A stretch of 64,000 bases of DNA, taken from Solenopsis invicta (lineage: Eukaryota > Arthropoda > Insecta > Hymenoptera > Formicidae). Position numbers and translations under genes: made by a program. Position 1 is the first letter of the stretch. Every line of letters begins with the position of its first letter. Positions 1-12,743 of this stretch are shown here, piece after piece. The stretch is taken from NCBI RefSeq assembly GCF_016802725.1, contig NC_052667.1, positions 6,724,501 through 6,788,500 of the forward strand, read 5' to 3'. The notes beneath the pieces are model-generated. The model saw only the letters and a program-made list of their open reading frames with translations. It did not search any database and was not told where the DNA came from.

Positions 1-815
1 TCAAATATTACATTTTTTTACTTTTATAGTTTTCTTTAGATCAGCATGACGTATCATCTAATAATTAATAGTGACGAAATATCATTTTCATAATAAGAAA
101 TTTAACGGTGAAAGAAAAATAAGGCATATGTGAAATATCACAAAAATAATGAAAATTTGGCATTCAGCGCGAGCATAATTTTTCATTTATGAAGGATAAT
201 GAGAAAACAAAGAGCCAAAAATAATTAAAAATTTTAATTTTAAATTTTTTGCTTCAATAAAAATTTTATAGATTTACGAATATAATACTCCGTTGTAATA
301 GTCAGCGATAAAATATTTCCATGTAAAATAATTCTCTGACATTGAGATTCGTTGAAACTAATTAAATATTGCTGTTTCACAGAAATCAAATATTACATTT
401 TTTTACTTTTATAGTTTTCTTTAGATCAGCATGACGTATCATCTAATAAATAATAGTGACAAAATATAATTTTCATAATAAGAAATTTAACGGTGAAAGA
501 GAAATAAGGCGTACATAAAATATCACAAAAATAATTAAAATTTAGCATTCAGCTCGAGCATAATTTTTCATTTATGAAGAATAATGAGAAACGGGGAAAT
601 GACTACCGGTATTTTATAATTTAAAAGTTTAAAATTTCTTACTTTAATAAAGATTCTATTAATAAATTCACGAACATAAATACTCCGTCATAATGGCAGA
701 TGATTAAATATTTCTATGTACAATAATTCTCCGGCCCGAGATCCGTGGAAATCTATTAAACACTGTCGTATTATAGAAATCAAATAGTACAGTTTGCTTT
801 TATGAGATCAATTAA
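1..815. repeat. Tandem repeat, 385-394 bp units, running off the left edge
   Basis: The block that opens the window (1-385) starts again at 386 with nearly the same sequence and a third time at 780, where it soon diverges. All copies begin TCAAATAKTACA and share the later blocks around ATCAGCATGACGTATCATC and GAAATTTAACGGTGAAAGA. Periods are 385 and 394 bp. Copies 1 and 2 look about 85-90% identical by eye. No open reading frame follows the period, so this is a satellite-like or segmental tandem repeat, not coding. The array probably continues beyond position 1. Confidence 0.85.
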
Positions 816-1500
816 ATTGATTTATCGAGGTGAAAGAGTACGCATCAATGCACATTCAAAACAAAACAAAAAATCGCCAAGCCACTGGCTCGTGCAGCTG
901 TTTAATGAGTGGTAGAACGCGCACGCGGCGTGGGCGGAGAGCGAAATGGAGGGTAATCGTATTTCCGACGAATTTCCGACTCGGTTGATCGACTCGTCGG
1001 CAGCGGCCAACGATATGTTTGCAATTTCAGTGTAACAACAGCGCGCGTAGTATTCGCGGTGAAGTGTCGTCATCGTCGTCGTTATCGTCGTCGTCGTCGT
1101 CGTCGTCGTCTGCCCGGAGCCCGGAGAGACAACGCCTCGTTTCTGAATTTTCATCGATCTGTCCAAATCCGTGGATTTGGCTTTACCCGCCGTCAAGCGA
1201 CCCGCCCCACGTACGTTACGCCACTTTTAGCGCCGGCGGCGTCGCGTCGGCCGGATAAAACTTTCCTCCTTTTCGGGGCCGCGCTGGTAAAAATAAGCAT
1301 TCCGCGAAAAGCCGGGATTACGAAAGGTCAGCGGGGCGTGGTCGTCGCGCAACGAGATAATTACTAAAAGTATGTAAGATATTTGTGACGTCAAGAGGAC
1401 TCTCTCGTCGCTTCGAATCATCATTCTCGTCGAATTTATTTAACACCCCTCGGTGTAGCGCAGCGCGCGTCGCTTTTGATCGAACGACCTTTCACGTTGC
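816..1500. other. GC-rich island with (TCG)n tract, no gene assigned
   Basis: GC and CpG rise sharply against the AT-rich surroundings. Open frames exist on both strands but their translations are low complexity (runs of Ser, Arg or Thr) caused by the trinucleotide repeat, and none has a recognisable domain. It could be a promoter or a 5' UTR exon of a gene lying outside the window. No convincing splice donor was picked out. Confidence 0.4.
1066..1110. repeat. (GTC)n trinucleotide microsatellite
   Basis: About 15 GTC/TCG units, with single interruptions near the left end (CAT, TTA). Confidence 0.9.
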
Positions 1501-2684
1501 TCGATCCCGCTGGCGAATCATTTATGCTCTCGGAGTTGATGGGTTTTATAAGAATATGTAGATTTTTCGAAGTTTGATGACTAATTTCCGCACGAAAAAT
1601 TAATTAATGTATTCTGGTTTGTAACTTTATTACCAAGTTTCTCATAGCGTTAACTGGAATTACTTTTCGATGGGATTACCCTGGACGCCAACTTTGCGTA
1701 TACTCGTATTTTAATTGCATATTGCATTTACATAGAATAACCTATTAGAAAATGCCGATCTTATATACTTATCGGCTTTATTTTTCGATTATATCTCTTG
1801 AACAAAGGATGAAAATAAAAATTTGGAATCGTGTAATAAATACAGTGTATAGATGATGTCAGATCGTACTGTATCTTTTTGTAATATCGTTTCCAATTTT
1901 GCATCAATTAAGTTTTTTGTTTGATAAACAAAAATAAACGTCTGACATATTAGGCAATAATGCTTCATTTTTCTTTCTTTTTTTCTTTCTTTCATTCACA
2001 TGGAACATCTGTACAAAATACAAGTTAATATAACTCATAAAGGCCTTTCTGTCGATTTATACAAATGCTCTGTGATGTTCTGCAAGATGTAGTACAGCAA
2101 TGTACAAAAATTAGATTAGGGTTACTAACTTAATAGATAGATTTCCTAATGCTGTCTCTCTTTTATTCTATCCTATATAATTTTTACTATTGTCTGTCTT
2201 ATCAATAGGTGTGTCGGTTTACACTGTCGGTTTACCGCGATTATAAAGTGGTATTATAAGAAAGAAAAAAATATAAATAAAAAAGTGTTAAGACGTTACG
2301 AACATGTAAAATGATCTAATTAATCTAATACTATCAATAATATACTCACTATTGTTTAAATTACGCAATTTGCAAAAGAAAATCGTAAGAATATTATTTT
2401 CACATTTTAATAAAATAATTTTGAAAGAATATTATTTTAAGATTGTAAAAGAATATTATTACATGCCACGACTTCATGAATTATGAATTTTACGTCTTTA
2501 TCTAAGCAGATCATGTTCCTATCGATGTTAATAAAATGCAACGTTTATTTTTCGAGAAATAATGGGGTTGTCTTTAGAAGACTTACGTCGATATTGTAAC
2601 GACTCTATTATTTAATTTCATATTTTAACCTACTTCAAATAAAATAGAAAAGTACATTTAAAATAAAATGCTTGTGAAACTAAA

Positions 2685-2687
<3 letters not shown>
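1501..2687. other. AT-rich non-coding stretch
   Basis: No convincing exon, RNA gene or structured repeat seen. The open frames are short and composed of AT-driven residues. Confidence 0.5.

Positions 2688-2752
<65 letters not shown>
2688..2752. repeat. (CT)n followed by (GT)n microsatellite
   Basis: About 26 CT dinucleotides pass directly into six GT units. A looser CT-rich cluster follows at about 2837-2872. Confidence 0.95.
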
Positions 2753-2872
2753 TATTCTAGACATTTAATATTATTGCAAACTAAGCCACATTTATGTAAA
2801 TTTAAAAAAAATATCAGTCCTGTTTTTTAACTCATCTCTTTCTCTCTCTCTCTTTCTCTACTTCTCTCTCTT

Positions 2873-4830
2873 GGATATCAGAAAATTTTCATGTGACATT
2901 TCAATTTGACCGCATAATCGAGATTAAACTTCATTGCATTTTAACGAGATACGAATAAATACATGTACATATTGAGTTTTCGACTGCAAGGAGGAATAAC
3001 GAATCGATCTATGAATCGAAATAAGAAATCGTAATAAATGTTAGCATGACGTAAAAATAAATTCCGGTCACGAAAGTGCTTCTTAGTCAAGCAGAATTGC
3101 CGCTCTTTGTCGAGCTTTTTGCGAGGAATTTCATGGCACCGTTGGGGCTTCGGTATCACATATTCGCGAAACCCACGAATGAACCACTGAACTTTCAGGA
3201 CAGTACCATGTAAAAATGAATTGAATTATTAAGGTTTCGGCATACATCACTGCGAGTAGCACTTATACATGGCAAACACGAATATTGGAAAAAGTTTTTA
3301 TCGGTATATGCAGACATATATATATACACAGTCCTCGTTAATAGTCCAACGTGATACGATAGTGTTGAAAAAATTTACTACTAATCCACTCTAAAAGAAG
3401 CATGAAAGTTGATACAACCGGAAATTTTCCAATTACCGTATCTTGGCGTTATTACGATGAGATCTCGCGTGACCTTTCCTGACATGTAGATAAAAGTACC
3501 ACGATTGCTAGAGACGATGATTGCTAATACACTTCGAGGAGAAAAGGTTAAAATTGTGGAGCACGGGCAGAAACTTTTTCCAACTGCTGTATCGCGTCAT
3601 TATTACGATCAAATATTCGACAACTCTCGATTTAATATTCAACGAATTCGATTTAATATAATACCTTGCCGAGACAAAATTGAGAGATCCAGGAATGGTG
3701 CCACGATTTCAGAACTATGCTGATCAGGATCTTCGCCATCTCTTTTCGTATAACCAATAGTTTATGATAATTTTCCCAGCGCTGCGCACATCTAAGAGCC
3801 TTCTTGCGTCATAAATTTGATATATTAACATTAAACCTCACCTCGAGCATAAATCTGCCGGTACTAAAGTCTGTTTAACCGCAACGAAATGATGGTCCCA
3901 GCCTGTAAACCCCTCGTGCCTTTGTGATATTGAAAGAGACGCGAAGTTATCCACTTAATGTAATAGAATAGTTGCACAGGAAACTTCAAATAGCGCGCTT
4001 TGAGATCTGCTATCTGCAAACCTTATTTATGCACGCCGAGCCATATCTAAGCATGTATTATATAATACTGTATATAACTGTATTCTTCGTTATCTTCTCA
4101 GAGATTAAACATACCTTTATTAACCTAGTTGTAGCGCAACTTTTCTCGTTCGCTCTCACTTGTTTTATATTATCATAAAAGATTAGCATATGTGAGATGC
4201 AAATAATTGTACATATTTATATGTAAAATCTAATTATAGGAAAAAATAAAAAAACATCCCTGTTGCGAGTGAATTTCTTAATTTTTTATCTGTGAAAGGA
4301 TTAACATACAAAAATTTTAATAAACAGAGAGCATTTCGTAAATTAAATTTTGAAAGATTGTTTAGATAATTTGCAAAATTGGGCGATCTGTCGTGATAAC
4401 GGATGCACTTGATTAAACCATTTCCTTTTAGCGCAACCTCTTATTTACTCCACTCTATTCATTCGAATAGCTCTATTATTCATTCGAAACAAAGGTAAAA
4501 CGAAAATAAACAACAACGTTGAAGGTACAATTATGCTTCTAACAACACCGCCTGCTATCTTTTGAACACAGAATACAAAGAATTTGCGATTAATTGATAC
4601 ATTAATATAAACGAATAAAATATTTGGTACGTTTTATTTTTTACGTTTTTCAAATAAAACATGAAAAATATGAAACATTTCGGTTAGAAAATTCTATTTT
4701 TTGCCTTGCTCATCTCATACAATATTTTTTTTTTTTAAGTAATTTTTATTATGTATTGTATTTTTACTTCCGCGTACATTTTATAATACGATATTTTAAT
4801 GTTGATTTTTCTAAAAATATTGACAAATAA
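2873..4830. other. Non-coding stretch, nothing assigned
   Basis: No exon with acceptor, donor and protein-like reading was found. Around 3430-3640 two phrases recur loosely (GTATCTTGGCGTTATTACGA and GTATCGCGTCATTATTACGA), which hints at a degraded short duplication. Confidence 0.4.
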
Positions 4831-5150
4831 TGTTTTACATATAATTATATATAGTTATACATAATTATATGTAGTTATTCATAATTATACATCAAATGTG
4901 TTCATATATATTAAAATATACATGAGTATGCATAACTATATATAAGTATGCATGATTTTTATATAAAATTATGTATAATTATGTATAATTATACATAATT
5001 ATGTATGATTATATGTAATTGTACATATTTATATATAAAAATCATGCATAATTGTATAATTATATATTGTTATATATATTTAAATATATATGTTCATATA
5101 TGATATATAATAATATGTAACTATATATAATTATATTTGAAAAATTTTTT
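4831..5150. repeat. Degenerate AT repeat of TATAATTATGTA-like units
   Basis: About 320 bp made almost wholly of A and T, with the motif ATAATTATATATA in both orientations, so it can fold extensively. Similar sequence recurs at about 6805-6973. Confidence 0.7.
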
Positions 5151-5179
5151 ACCAGGATAGTCTTTTTAAAAGTAGAACA

Positions 5180-5720
5180 AGCTATTGTTCTATGAATATG
5201 CGATAGCTCGCGTTCACTAAAGAATTAAGCGTAAAATTAACTCCGACGGAAAATCGCGGAATTTCGGCGGAGTGTTGCGCCCGGTCGATCGCGCAGTAGC
5301 GCGCAGATATGGTGTTAATAGAATGGCTGTGCCGTTCATCATTGACAATGACATTGACGAGAGGAACAATAACACCGGACGCATTGTCGATTGCATTAGC
5401 GGGGGCACACAGCGAGCGGCAAACAAAAGCTTTCATCCACCGCTGCGCGCAAGGAGACAGCCTCGCGTTCACTGTTCACTCATTAACGACGTTCGTCTTG
5501 GCGGAAACAAAGACTCTCTCACCATCTCTTTGTGTCTGCCTCGATGGCGTTGAAAAGCTCGTAGACCACCGTCGGATAATCACGGAAAGGATGAGTGCCG
5601 AATTATTCCGAAACATTGTCGCACCAATTCTCAAACGCGCAATTTTTCGTAATTTCTCGAGTTTGCGTATTTAAACGAGTGACAAAGCCGAGTACCCGTG
5701 AGATTTGTGCACTTGACGTT
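5180..5720. other. GC-rich island, unassigned
   Basis: A CpG-containing block in AT-rich DNA. Both strands carry overlapping open frames of about 90-120 codons, but none resembles a known family or has a clear exon structure. Possible regulatory island or 5' UTR exon. The function is not determined. Confidence 0.3.
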
Positions 5721-6804
5721 GATATATCGAGTTTAACTGAATATCAAACGACGATGGGAATAAGGAGAGCAATTGTTAATCCTTCGGAAACTATATGGAA
5801 ATCACGGCGACATTCAAGTGGATCCAATTATACGAATAATTATATGAAATTGTGCTAATTCATTTTGGAACTTGCGCAGTTGCGATTAAATGTCAAAGTG
5901 CAAAATTCAACTATTCAACTGGCATTCAATCGTAATTGCGTAAGTACGTGCAAGGCAAAAGGATAAACGCGGTAAAGCCTGGTGGTAACAACGTTACTTA
6001 CCGAAGCCTTTGATAACAGTAGTCAAGATATAATAAAGTCCAGAGTAACTGCTTTGACGTAGAGAGAGAGAGAGAGAGAGAGAAATGTTGTTTTGGTTAG
6101 CCAAGTCCCTTTTAACTTTTCGAAAGTCCTCCCGGCTCAATTAACGGTCTATTATCGCAATGATATTTGAATTTCGTAATACATGCTCCGGTATTTGTAC
6201 AAGCGAGTGTTTGCTTGAAAAAAAAAAAATGTTTCCTTTTCCTTTTTAAAAAAAATAATACGTGAAAAAATGTAATACAAAGTCCTCTCGTTTATGCGCG
6301 GCCATTAGTACTTTAAAAGCATAAATGTTGCAATATAAATAATAAATTTTTCAATAAAATATTTTAGGATTTCACGTAACGTAAATAAGGGTATTGTCTC
6401 CATTTTCCATAATCGGGAAATGGTTTTCTTGTCGCAGCGCCGCGGTAAGTTACGATTGACGTACAAATTCGCACAGACGCAGAAACTAGTTGCAGCCTCG
6501 AGCAATGGAGTTTCACTAATTTTGCTAATTAGAGCGGTCGCTGTTTCAATAACTAACTTCATATTAAACGCAAAATAATAATCAAACTTGGAATTGCTCC
6601 AAGCGAAAGAGACTTCTCTGATAAATGCTGATGGGCCTTACGGGGAAACAGAAAAATAATTACCAACCATTATATTTTACATTAAAATGTTAAATATTAA
6701 AATTGTACTGAAAATGTCAAAAATGTTCTACGTTTCGTTTGACCGAAATTATTTTCCACAATATTGCGTATGAAGCTAAAGAGAACAACGTAACCCGCTA
6801 AAAA
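5721..6804. other. Non-coding stretch with a (GA)n tract
   Basis: Contains (GA)n at 6061-6083. Otherwise nothing recognisable. Confidence 0.4.
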
Positions 6805-6973
6805 AATGTTCATATATAATTATGTACAGTCATATATGATTACATATCAAATATGTCCATACATATTAAAATATATACAATTATATATAATTATGTATAA
6901 TTATATACAAATATATATAATTGTACATAATTGTGTATAATTATATATAATTATATATATTTTAATATATATG

Positions 6974-7133
6974 GACATATTTTATATAGAATTGATGTAT
7001 AACTATATATATTGTAATTATATATAAAAAATATTTGGGGATGTAAGTTCAACCTAATTGTTCCTGAAATTACACAATCCCGATACGACCTCGGTCCGTA
7101 TGCTGATTTTCTCGATAATTACTTGCTCGACGG
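6974..7133. repeat. 160 bp direct repeat, copy 1
   Basis: From GGACAT to TTGCTCGACGG this block is almost identical to 7426-7585, with differences of only a few bases and small indels, for example ATGCTGATTT against ATCTGATTT. The copies are in the same orientation, 452 bp apart. Confidence 0.9.
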
Positions 7134-7425
7134 ACACTGCCGACATTTTTGTACACTGCCGACAATGCTTATTGTTAGTCAATGCCGTCAATCCTATATT
7201 AAAATTAAGGCAATGCCATGCAATTATGAACACTACCGCGTGCCCATTATCATACGCCAATGCCTGCACAAGAATTCTAAAGCTTTCCCGAAGTATTCAA
7301 AAATTTTTGTGCTCAACCCCATGATCGAAAAACCGACTCTGAAATGAGTTCTGAAGTGAGCTCACCACTCCCCAACCACTGACGACAATGCCGTCAATAT
7401 TATAGGTCACTGCTTACTATTTTCG
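7134..7425. other. Spacer between the two direct repeats
   Basis: A 292 bp segment in which short phrases recur (ACACTGCCGACA, AATGCCGTCAAT, GACAATGCCGTCAAT). No coding reading or known family recognised. Confidence 0.5.
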
Positions 7426-7585
7426 GACATCCATTTTGTATAGAATTGATGTAAACTATATATATTGTAATTATATATAAAAAATATTTGGGGATGTAAG
7501 TTCAACCTAATTGTTCCTGAAATTACACAATCCCGATACGACCTCGGTCCGTATCTGATTTTCTCGATAATTACTTGCTCGACGG
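7426..7585. repeat. 160 bp direct repeat, copy 2
   Basis: Second copy of the block at 6974-7133. The high identity in unconstrained-looking DNA suggests a recent duplication or a flank-duplicating insertion. Confidence 0.9.
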
Positions 7586-8240
7586 TCTATGCAAACGTTT
7601 CAATGACTCTGCTGGTAACATATTCACAGGCAATCGTGCGAACTTGACGTCACTCTCGTACACGGTCAAGCGATAACAGCATTCACACGCTCGATGCAAT
7701 TCCCCGGGTCACGGAGCCCGTCACGAGGCTCGCAATTTCGTCGTGGCCTACCGCGCCGCCAGATTCGTGCCGCGCACCTTTCCAGAAACAATGCCCACCG
7801 TCGTTAATTATTAAACCACGAGCACGCGGATGTCATCGCGCCTAATTGCGGACGCGCCAAAGCGCAACGCCAGGCCGGACACGGGGTTGCAGCTCGCACC
7901 ATCAAAACTGCTTGTGTTCGATGGTGGTGGTGGTGATGATGATAGTAGTGGTCGTCGCACAAAACGCGTCCGCGGGACAAAAGCTCCCCTAGTCGGACAG
8001 CTTGTGAATACCGGTAGCTGGTGTGCCGACGCGACTCGTTTTAATTGTGCAAAACAATGGACCGCTCTCGAGCGCGTATGAGAGCGACGCGTGTACGCGA
8101 CGTGTAACGAAACTAACTTGTTGATCTCACTTAAGCGTTATTAAGAAGCGCCTGGGGAATGATTTGCATTGCCGCGATGTCACCAAATTTCGAGGATCGA
8201 GCCCGCAAAGTTACGTGTTGAACGCGCAAAAGAGCGCTCC
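7586..8240. other. GC-rich island with a CRE-like TGACGTCA
   Basis: CpG-rich block containing the palindrome TGACGTCA near 7647 and a GGT/GAT-rich run near 7922-7945. An 83-codon open frame at 7830-8081 is low in convincing protein features. Could be a regulatory region for the small membrane-protein gene downstream; this is inference only. Confidence 0.3.
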
Positions 8241-9098
8241 GAATTCAAGTGCATATCGAGTGCATATTCGCCGAATTTTGAATTCTGACACAGCCATTTC
8301 GAAGCGGATCTCGGATTCTAGAATTTGAAGCTGAAATGCCAAAGATGTCTGTGCTCAAGTCAAACTCCAGTAATATCTGGCTCTGAACGATATTAGAATT
8401 AATTTGCGAAAAGCTCATGAAAATAATCGCTGTGTAGAAAAAGTAAAGTAGGTTAAAATGCATTGCCACTTTTTCTTAATTGTTTTCACAGGCGATCAGG
8501 GGTCGATCGTATTTAAAATATGTATTTAAAATAAAATAAAATGGTTACTTCATATTTATTATTTTAAACAACTACTCATGTGATTCATTTCTTATTTTCT
8601 ATTTTCAGTGGGAAGAAAATAAATTATTTAAATTATTATTATTAGTCTAAATGAGTATTTTAAATAACTTTTCATTACTAGTTAATTTCGATTCAGATTT
8701 GGCTTTCTTTATTAAAATCAAAAACAAAAACTAGAGTTGTAGAAAAAAGATTTTAAGGAAAAAAAGAAGCATCTTATTATTTTGAAACACATATGTGCAC
8801 ACAAAGAGCAAAAAAGAGAACGCAAGGCAAACTGTATTCTTTTTTTCGCTGAGAGAAAGCTTATTACTTAAGATGTAGCTCGCAATGCAAATTACATCCT
8901 ATTACATCAATGCTTTTCGTTCAAATTAATTCCATTAGGATGCATATACAATCAGTGTTGATCTCAACAATCGAAAATAATAATGAAAGCACACACACAC
9001 ACATGCCAAAAAACGCGTAATCTTCGCAAAGCACATCGTAACCCTTTTGCTCGTCTGCTCCCGGAACATGTGATTTTACAAACCCTATTTTATCAATT
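8241..9098. other. AT-rich non-coding stretch
   Basis: Nothing recognised beyond a short (AC)n at about 8992-9003. Confidence 0.4.
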
Positions 9099-9222
9099 GT
9101 ATAGTTGGGTGGTTCGGTAGTTGTGTGATTCAGTGATTGTATGATTCAGTGGCTGTGTGGTTCGATGATTGTTTGGTTCTGTGGCTCCGTGGTTCGGTAG
9201 TTGTGTGGCTCGGTGATTGTGG
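9099..9222. repeat. Minisatellite of degenerate 9-10 bp GTGGTTCGGT-like units
   Basis: About 12 degenerate copies of a unit such as TTGTGTGGTTCGGTGATTG run head to tail over about 124 bp. On the plus strand it is rich in G and T and poor in C and A. Confidence 0.8.
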
Positions 9223-9377
9223 TATAAAGGTCTTTAACCTTCTTAACTTTTTTTTGAAAAGATAATTTTGTACTGATGGCTATCGTAAATACATGAAAAT
9301 ACTTAATTCGAATAAACTAAATTAGAGAAATCTGTTTTGTACTTAAACTTTTTATTTAAAATGCATTCCTTACTTTA

Positions 9378-9521
9378 CTTTCTAAAATCTTTGGAATGGA
9401 ATCCCACTGTAAAAGTGTGAAAATCTTGCCAGGCTTGATAAAGAGTGGCAGGATTTTCACACTTTTAAAGTGGAATTCCACTCTTTTAGATAAAATTCCA
9501 CTCCAAAAAATTTAGAGAGTA
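9378..9521. repeat. Palindromic element, AAAGTGTGAAAATC family, copy A
   Basis: Inner arms AAAGTGTGAAAATCTTGCCA and TGGCAGGATTTTCACACTTT face each other around a short spacer. Outer arms (TCTAAAATCTTTGGAATGGA on the left, TCCACTCCAAAAAATTTAGA on the right) extend the fold. A second copy lies at 47405-47500, so this is a dispersed MITE-like element. Confidence 0.85.
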
Positions 9522-10389
9522 TATTTTTAAAAAATTCTCGAAATCTGTTTCAAATCTATTTTACATTTTTTTATTTTAAATAAGTCGTATTATCGAGCTC
9601 TGCTGACGATCGATATTTATAGGAATCAAAAATAGATAATTGCACGCAGCCTTTGTATAAGTTTTCTTCATTAAAACCTTTAAAAACAAAACCAAAAGAT
9701 CTCTTTTATTATATCTAAGCGAATATTTTTTTCGAGTATTAAGAAAAGTAATTTCTGAAACTATTCAGCGGCGAGTTACAAGGATTTTACTTAATCATAA
9801 ATATTTTTAATTGCAATTATATAATAATCTCGATGATTTTCTTTATAATAATATGTATATGTTTTTCTTTGTATTAACGTGAATAATTTTTGTGGTTTTT
9901 TTTATGTAACTGCGAGCAAAAAAAATTTATTCTCAAGGACCAATTCTCTCGTAACTTTTCAACTGATAAAAAAATCCGCTTCTGCGATTAAGTGTTTACA
10001 GAACTTCCGCGCTAGAGATCACGAATCTAGAGATCACGAATCAAGGAGCCATCAACAATAATCTTTTTGCTCCGTGAAGCAGCTTTTGGCGAGCTTAAAG
10101 AAGTGTTCAGCTTGAAAGAACACGAGATTGCATTAGAACGCTTGATCACATCTTCCGTTTTATTCTTCAGATAACGATGAATTTCAACGCAATCGGAAAA
10201 AAAATCCCAGTACAAATGCGAATTCTAATTGTGTGCAAAAGTGAGAAATATAGCAACATTTAAAGTATTTTTTCTTTCTGTCTTTTACATTGATATAATA
10301 AAAGAATTTTATACGTGAAATATTTTTTTAATATTATATGATATATAAATATAATTTATATATCATTAAAAAATATATATATACAGTTT

Positions 10390-10403
<14 letters not shown>
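9522..10403. other. AT-rich non-coding stretch
   Basis: Only a tandem duplication of CTAGAGATCACGAAT at about 10010-10040 stands out. Confidence 0.4.
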
Positions 10404-10443
<40 letters not shown>

Positions 10444-10574
10444 TATATATATAATGTACATTTACATTTCAAATGTACAAAATATACATTTATAAATATG
10501 CACACATTTACATAAATTAATTAAAATGATATAATGCAACAGTTGCATAATAATGAGCGCGCGTGCGCGCGCGT
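10404..10574. repeat. (TA)n microsatellite and short (GC)n tract
   Basis: (TA)n spans about 10404-10453. A run of alternating G and C lies at about 10557-10573. Both are alternating purine-pyrimidine tracts. Confidence 0.9.
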
Positions 10575-10599
10575 TACACAATAGATGCATTAAAATAAC

Positions 10600-11150
10600 A
10601 ATTGTGTTTTCATCTAAATATTGTTGCTATAATTCTCATTGCCGCGTCGTTCGCTCGAGAGCTGAAACGTTTCACCTCTCGAGCGATTCCAATCTATTTG
10701 CGTGTTACACAATGCAATATTGTAATACATAGAAATTGCCTTTTCAGCTTGGCCGAGTGCGGATCGCGAGAGGGAAAATGTTCGGCGATTAGGCGGAGTT
10801 GAAGAGATGCGCGTGAAGCACCCTATTTTCGAATCTCCAAGGTACACATCGATGCTCCTTTTCGCATGAGAAACGTGAGGAACGACGATCCCCTTCCTCC
10901 CTTCCTCCCACATGGCACCCACGCTTCTATCGATGTGCCGCTAACAAGCAAATTCTTTGATCGATGCTGACGTCGCCTCAGGGCCGCGCAAAACTTGCAA
11001 AAGGAGCCTTTTGGCAACGCGAAGAACTCGAGGTCGGACAGTGGCAGATGCAGAAATTCAAAGAGGACTGAAATCTCTTTCCGTCCCTGATTCATATCTA
11101 TCTCTTCGTATTTCTGTGCGTACTGGCATCAGTCAGCCGCGAAAATAACG
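10600..11150. other. GC-rich island with a short hairpin, unassigned
   Basis: A moderately GC-rich block. An exact inverted repeat CGCTCGAGAG (10652-10661) and CTCTCGAGCG (10676-10685) encloses GAAACGTTTC. Open frames on both strands are not protein-like. It lies about 1.4 kb upstream of the small membrane-protein start exon, so it is a candidate promoter or 5' UTR exon for that gene; this is unproven. Confidence 0.3.
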
Positions 11151-12556
11151 ACAGCAAGAAGTAATCTATGCAAATGCAAGTTCTTCGATACATTTACCCT
11201 CGAATAGAGATAAATAGTAAACTGTCGCAAGCAATAAATAAAGAAGAACGATAAATCGGAAAAATAAGAGCTGCAAGAATTTATCATTTTTAATTTAGTC
11301 AGTGCATTTTTTTTTTAACATTAGTTGCCTGAATGTTCAAGAATGTCCAATGAAAAATAGTGTACACAGATATGCGCGAACGCGTTTTACACATTTGTTT
11401 TAAATCTGTAGGAAATCTTTAATATGCATCTAATATTTATTATATTTTCCTTCAACTTTTTCCATAAAATATTTCTTTTTGAAATATTTTTAGAAAGAGA
11501 CATTAGAAACATACATGCATTTACATTTATCCAGTATATATATTATTTTCCAAGTAATTTTTATGTTTTACGTAATTTTCCGTTGTCTCAAAGAAATGTC
11601 CATTCAATATTATTGCTATGAACTATTAGCGTTATTTATTACAATAAACGTAATTTATGTTTTTACATTTACAATCATAAAATTTGACTTTAAAATTAAT
11701 AGCAGTAAATTCTTCTCTCGCGATACGTAATAAATACATACAACTGGAATTTCTATTTAATCATATCATTGTCGCGCGTGCCAATTGAAAAGAGATTGTA
11801 ATTTTGCACATTGGAAAAGTTCAGCATTGAAAAGAGGAAAAAAAGGATCGACTCGTAAAAGTCTCTCACTCTATTTGTTATTCCATGACTTCCGCTCGTT
11901 TCCTCCATCGAAATTGAGCTCAACGGCGCTAAAATGTGTACGACGAATATTTGACGACTGCAATATTGTTGTCGATAAAATTGGAGCGTTAAAGTATTGC
12001 CTGAATGCAGTTAATGTCATTCCCGTCATTCCCACGTTTCACTTGCATGCATCTTAAGAGACTTGTAATAGTAACAGCTGTACGTGCATATAATAAAATT
12101 TCCACGCAATACATCATAACATTTGACGTAGTGAATATTTTTTTTCCTTCACTTTACGCTCGCGTAGAACGCAAAAATTTTTAAAAACCTAAACTTTTAA
12201 TTTATAAGATTTTAGAAAAATAAATTAATTATTGTAAATAATGTAGAGTCCTTATTTTGAAAAGATAGAGAGCATTTTAATAAACTCGGTTTAATTACCT
12301 TAATAAGCTTAGAGACATCTTCATAGAGAAATCGCGATGGTATTACGCTTGTAAAGAAGATGACAGGATTTATCAAAAATAGGAAAAGGGTGCCGAATAA
12401 GTCGGATGAATTATAAAAAGGGATTTATATAAGAGAAAGTTAGAAGGAGAAAGGGGAGAATAATTACTCTTTCGTTTTAAAGCTCTGCTATGAAGTTTAA
12501 TACCATGAAGTTTAATACCCTGCCTGTAATAAAGTAGGAGAATATTTTCCTTTCAG
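11151..12556. other. Non-coding stretch upstream of the small membrane-protein gene
   Basis: No exon identified. It ends in the splice acceptor TTTTCCTTTCAG at 12556, so at least its right part is probably intron. Confidence 0.4.
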
Positions 12557-12673
12557 GTGACGAACCGTGAAGAAAAAATACAAACATGCCGGTTGGTGGA
12601 CGGGTCGCGGGTAAAGTTGGGATCTATAACGCTCACTACAATGGTAATATAGATGTGGATATCATTCCATTAG
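12557..12673 (+). CDS. Start exon of a predicted small single-pass membrane protein
   Basis: This exon begins after a good acceptor (TTTTCCTTTCAG) with 29 nt of 5' UTR, which contains an in-frame TGA, so the ATG at 12586 is a real start candidate. Its context ATACAAACATGC fits insect starts well. The reading opens MPVGGRVAGKVGIYNAHYNG. Three possible donors give the same splice phase 1: after 12610 (GTAAAG), after 12643 (GTAATA) and after 12673 (GTATAT). The longest gives 29 codons plus one base. The terminal exon at 25534 also begins in phase 1, so the pieces join in frame to a protein of 67 or 77 residues with the two later donors. There is no signal peptide. I do not recognise the family. 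The 5' UTR exon is not located. An extra exon in the 12.9 kb intron cannot be excluded. Confidence 0.5.
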
Positions 12674-12743
12674 GTATATATAAAGCCACATTGGCATCGA
12701 AGCAATTTTCAATGCTGACTGCAGCGATCTCATACATATATTT

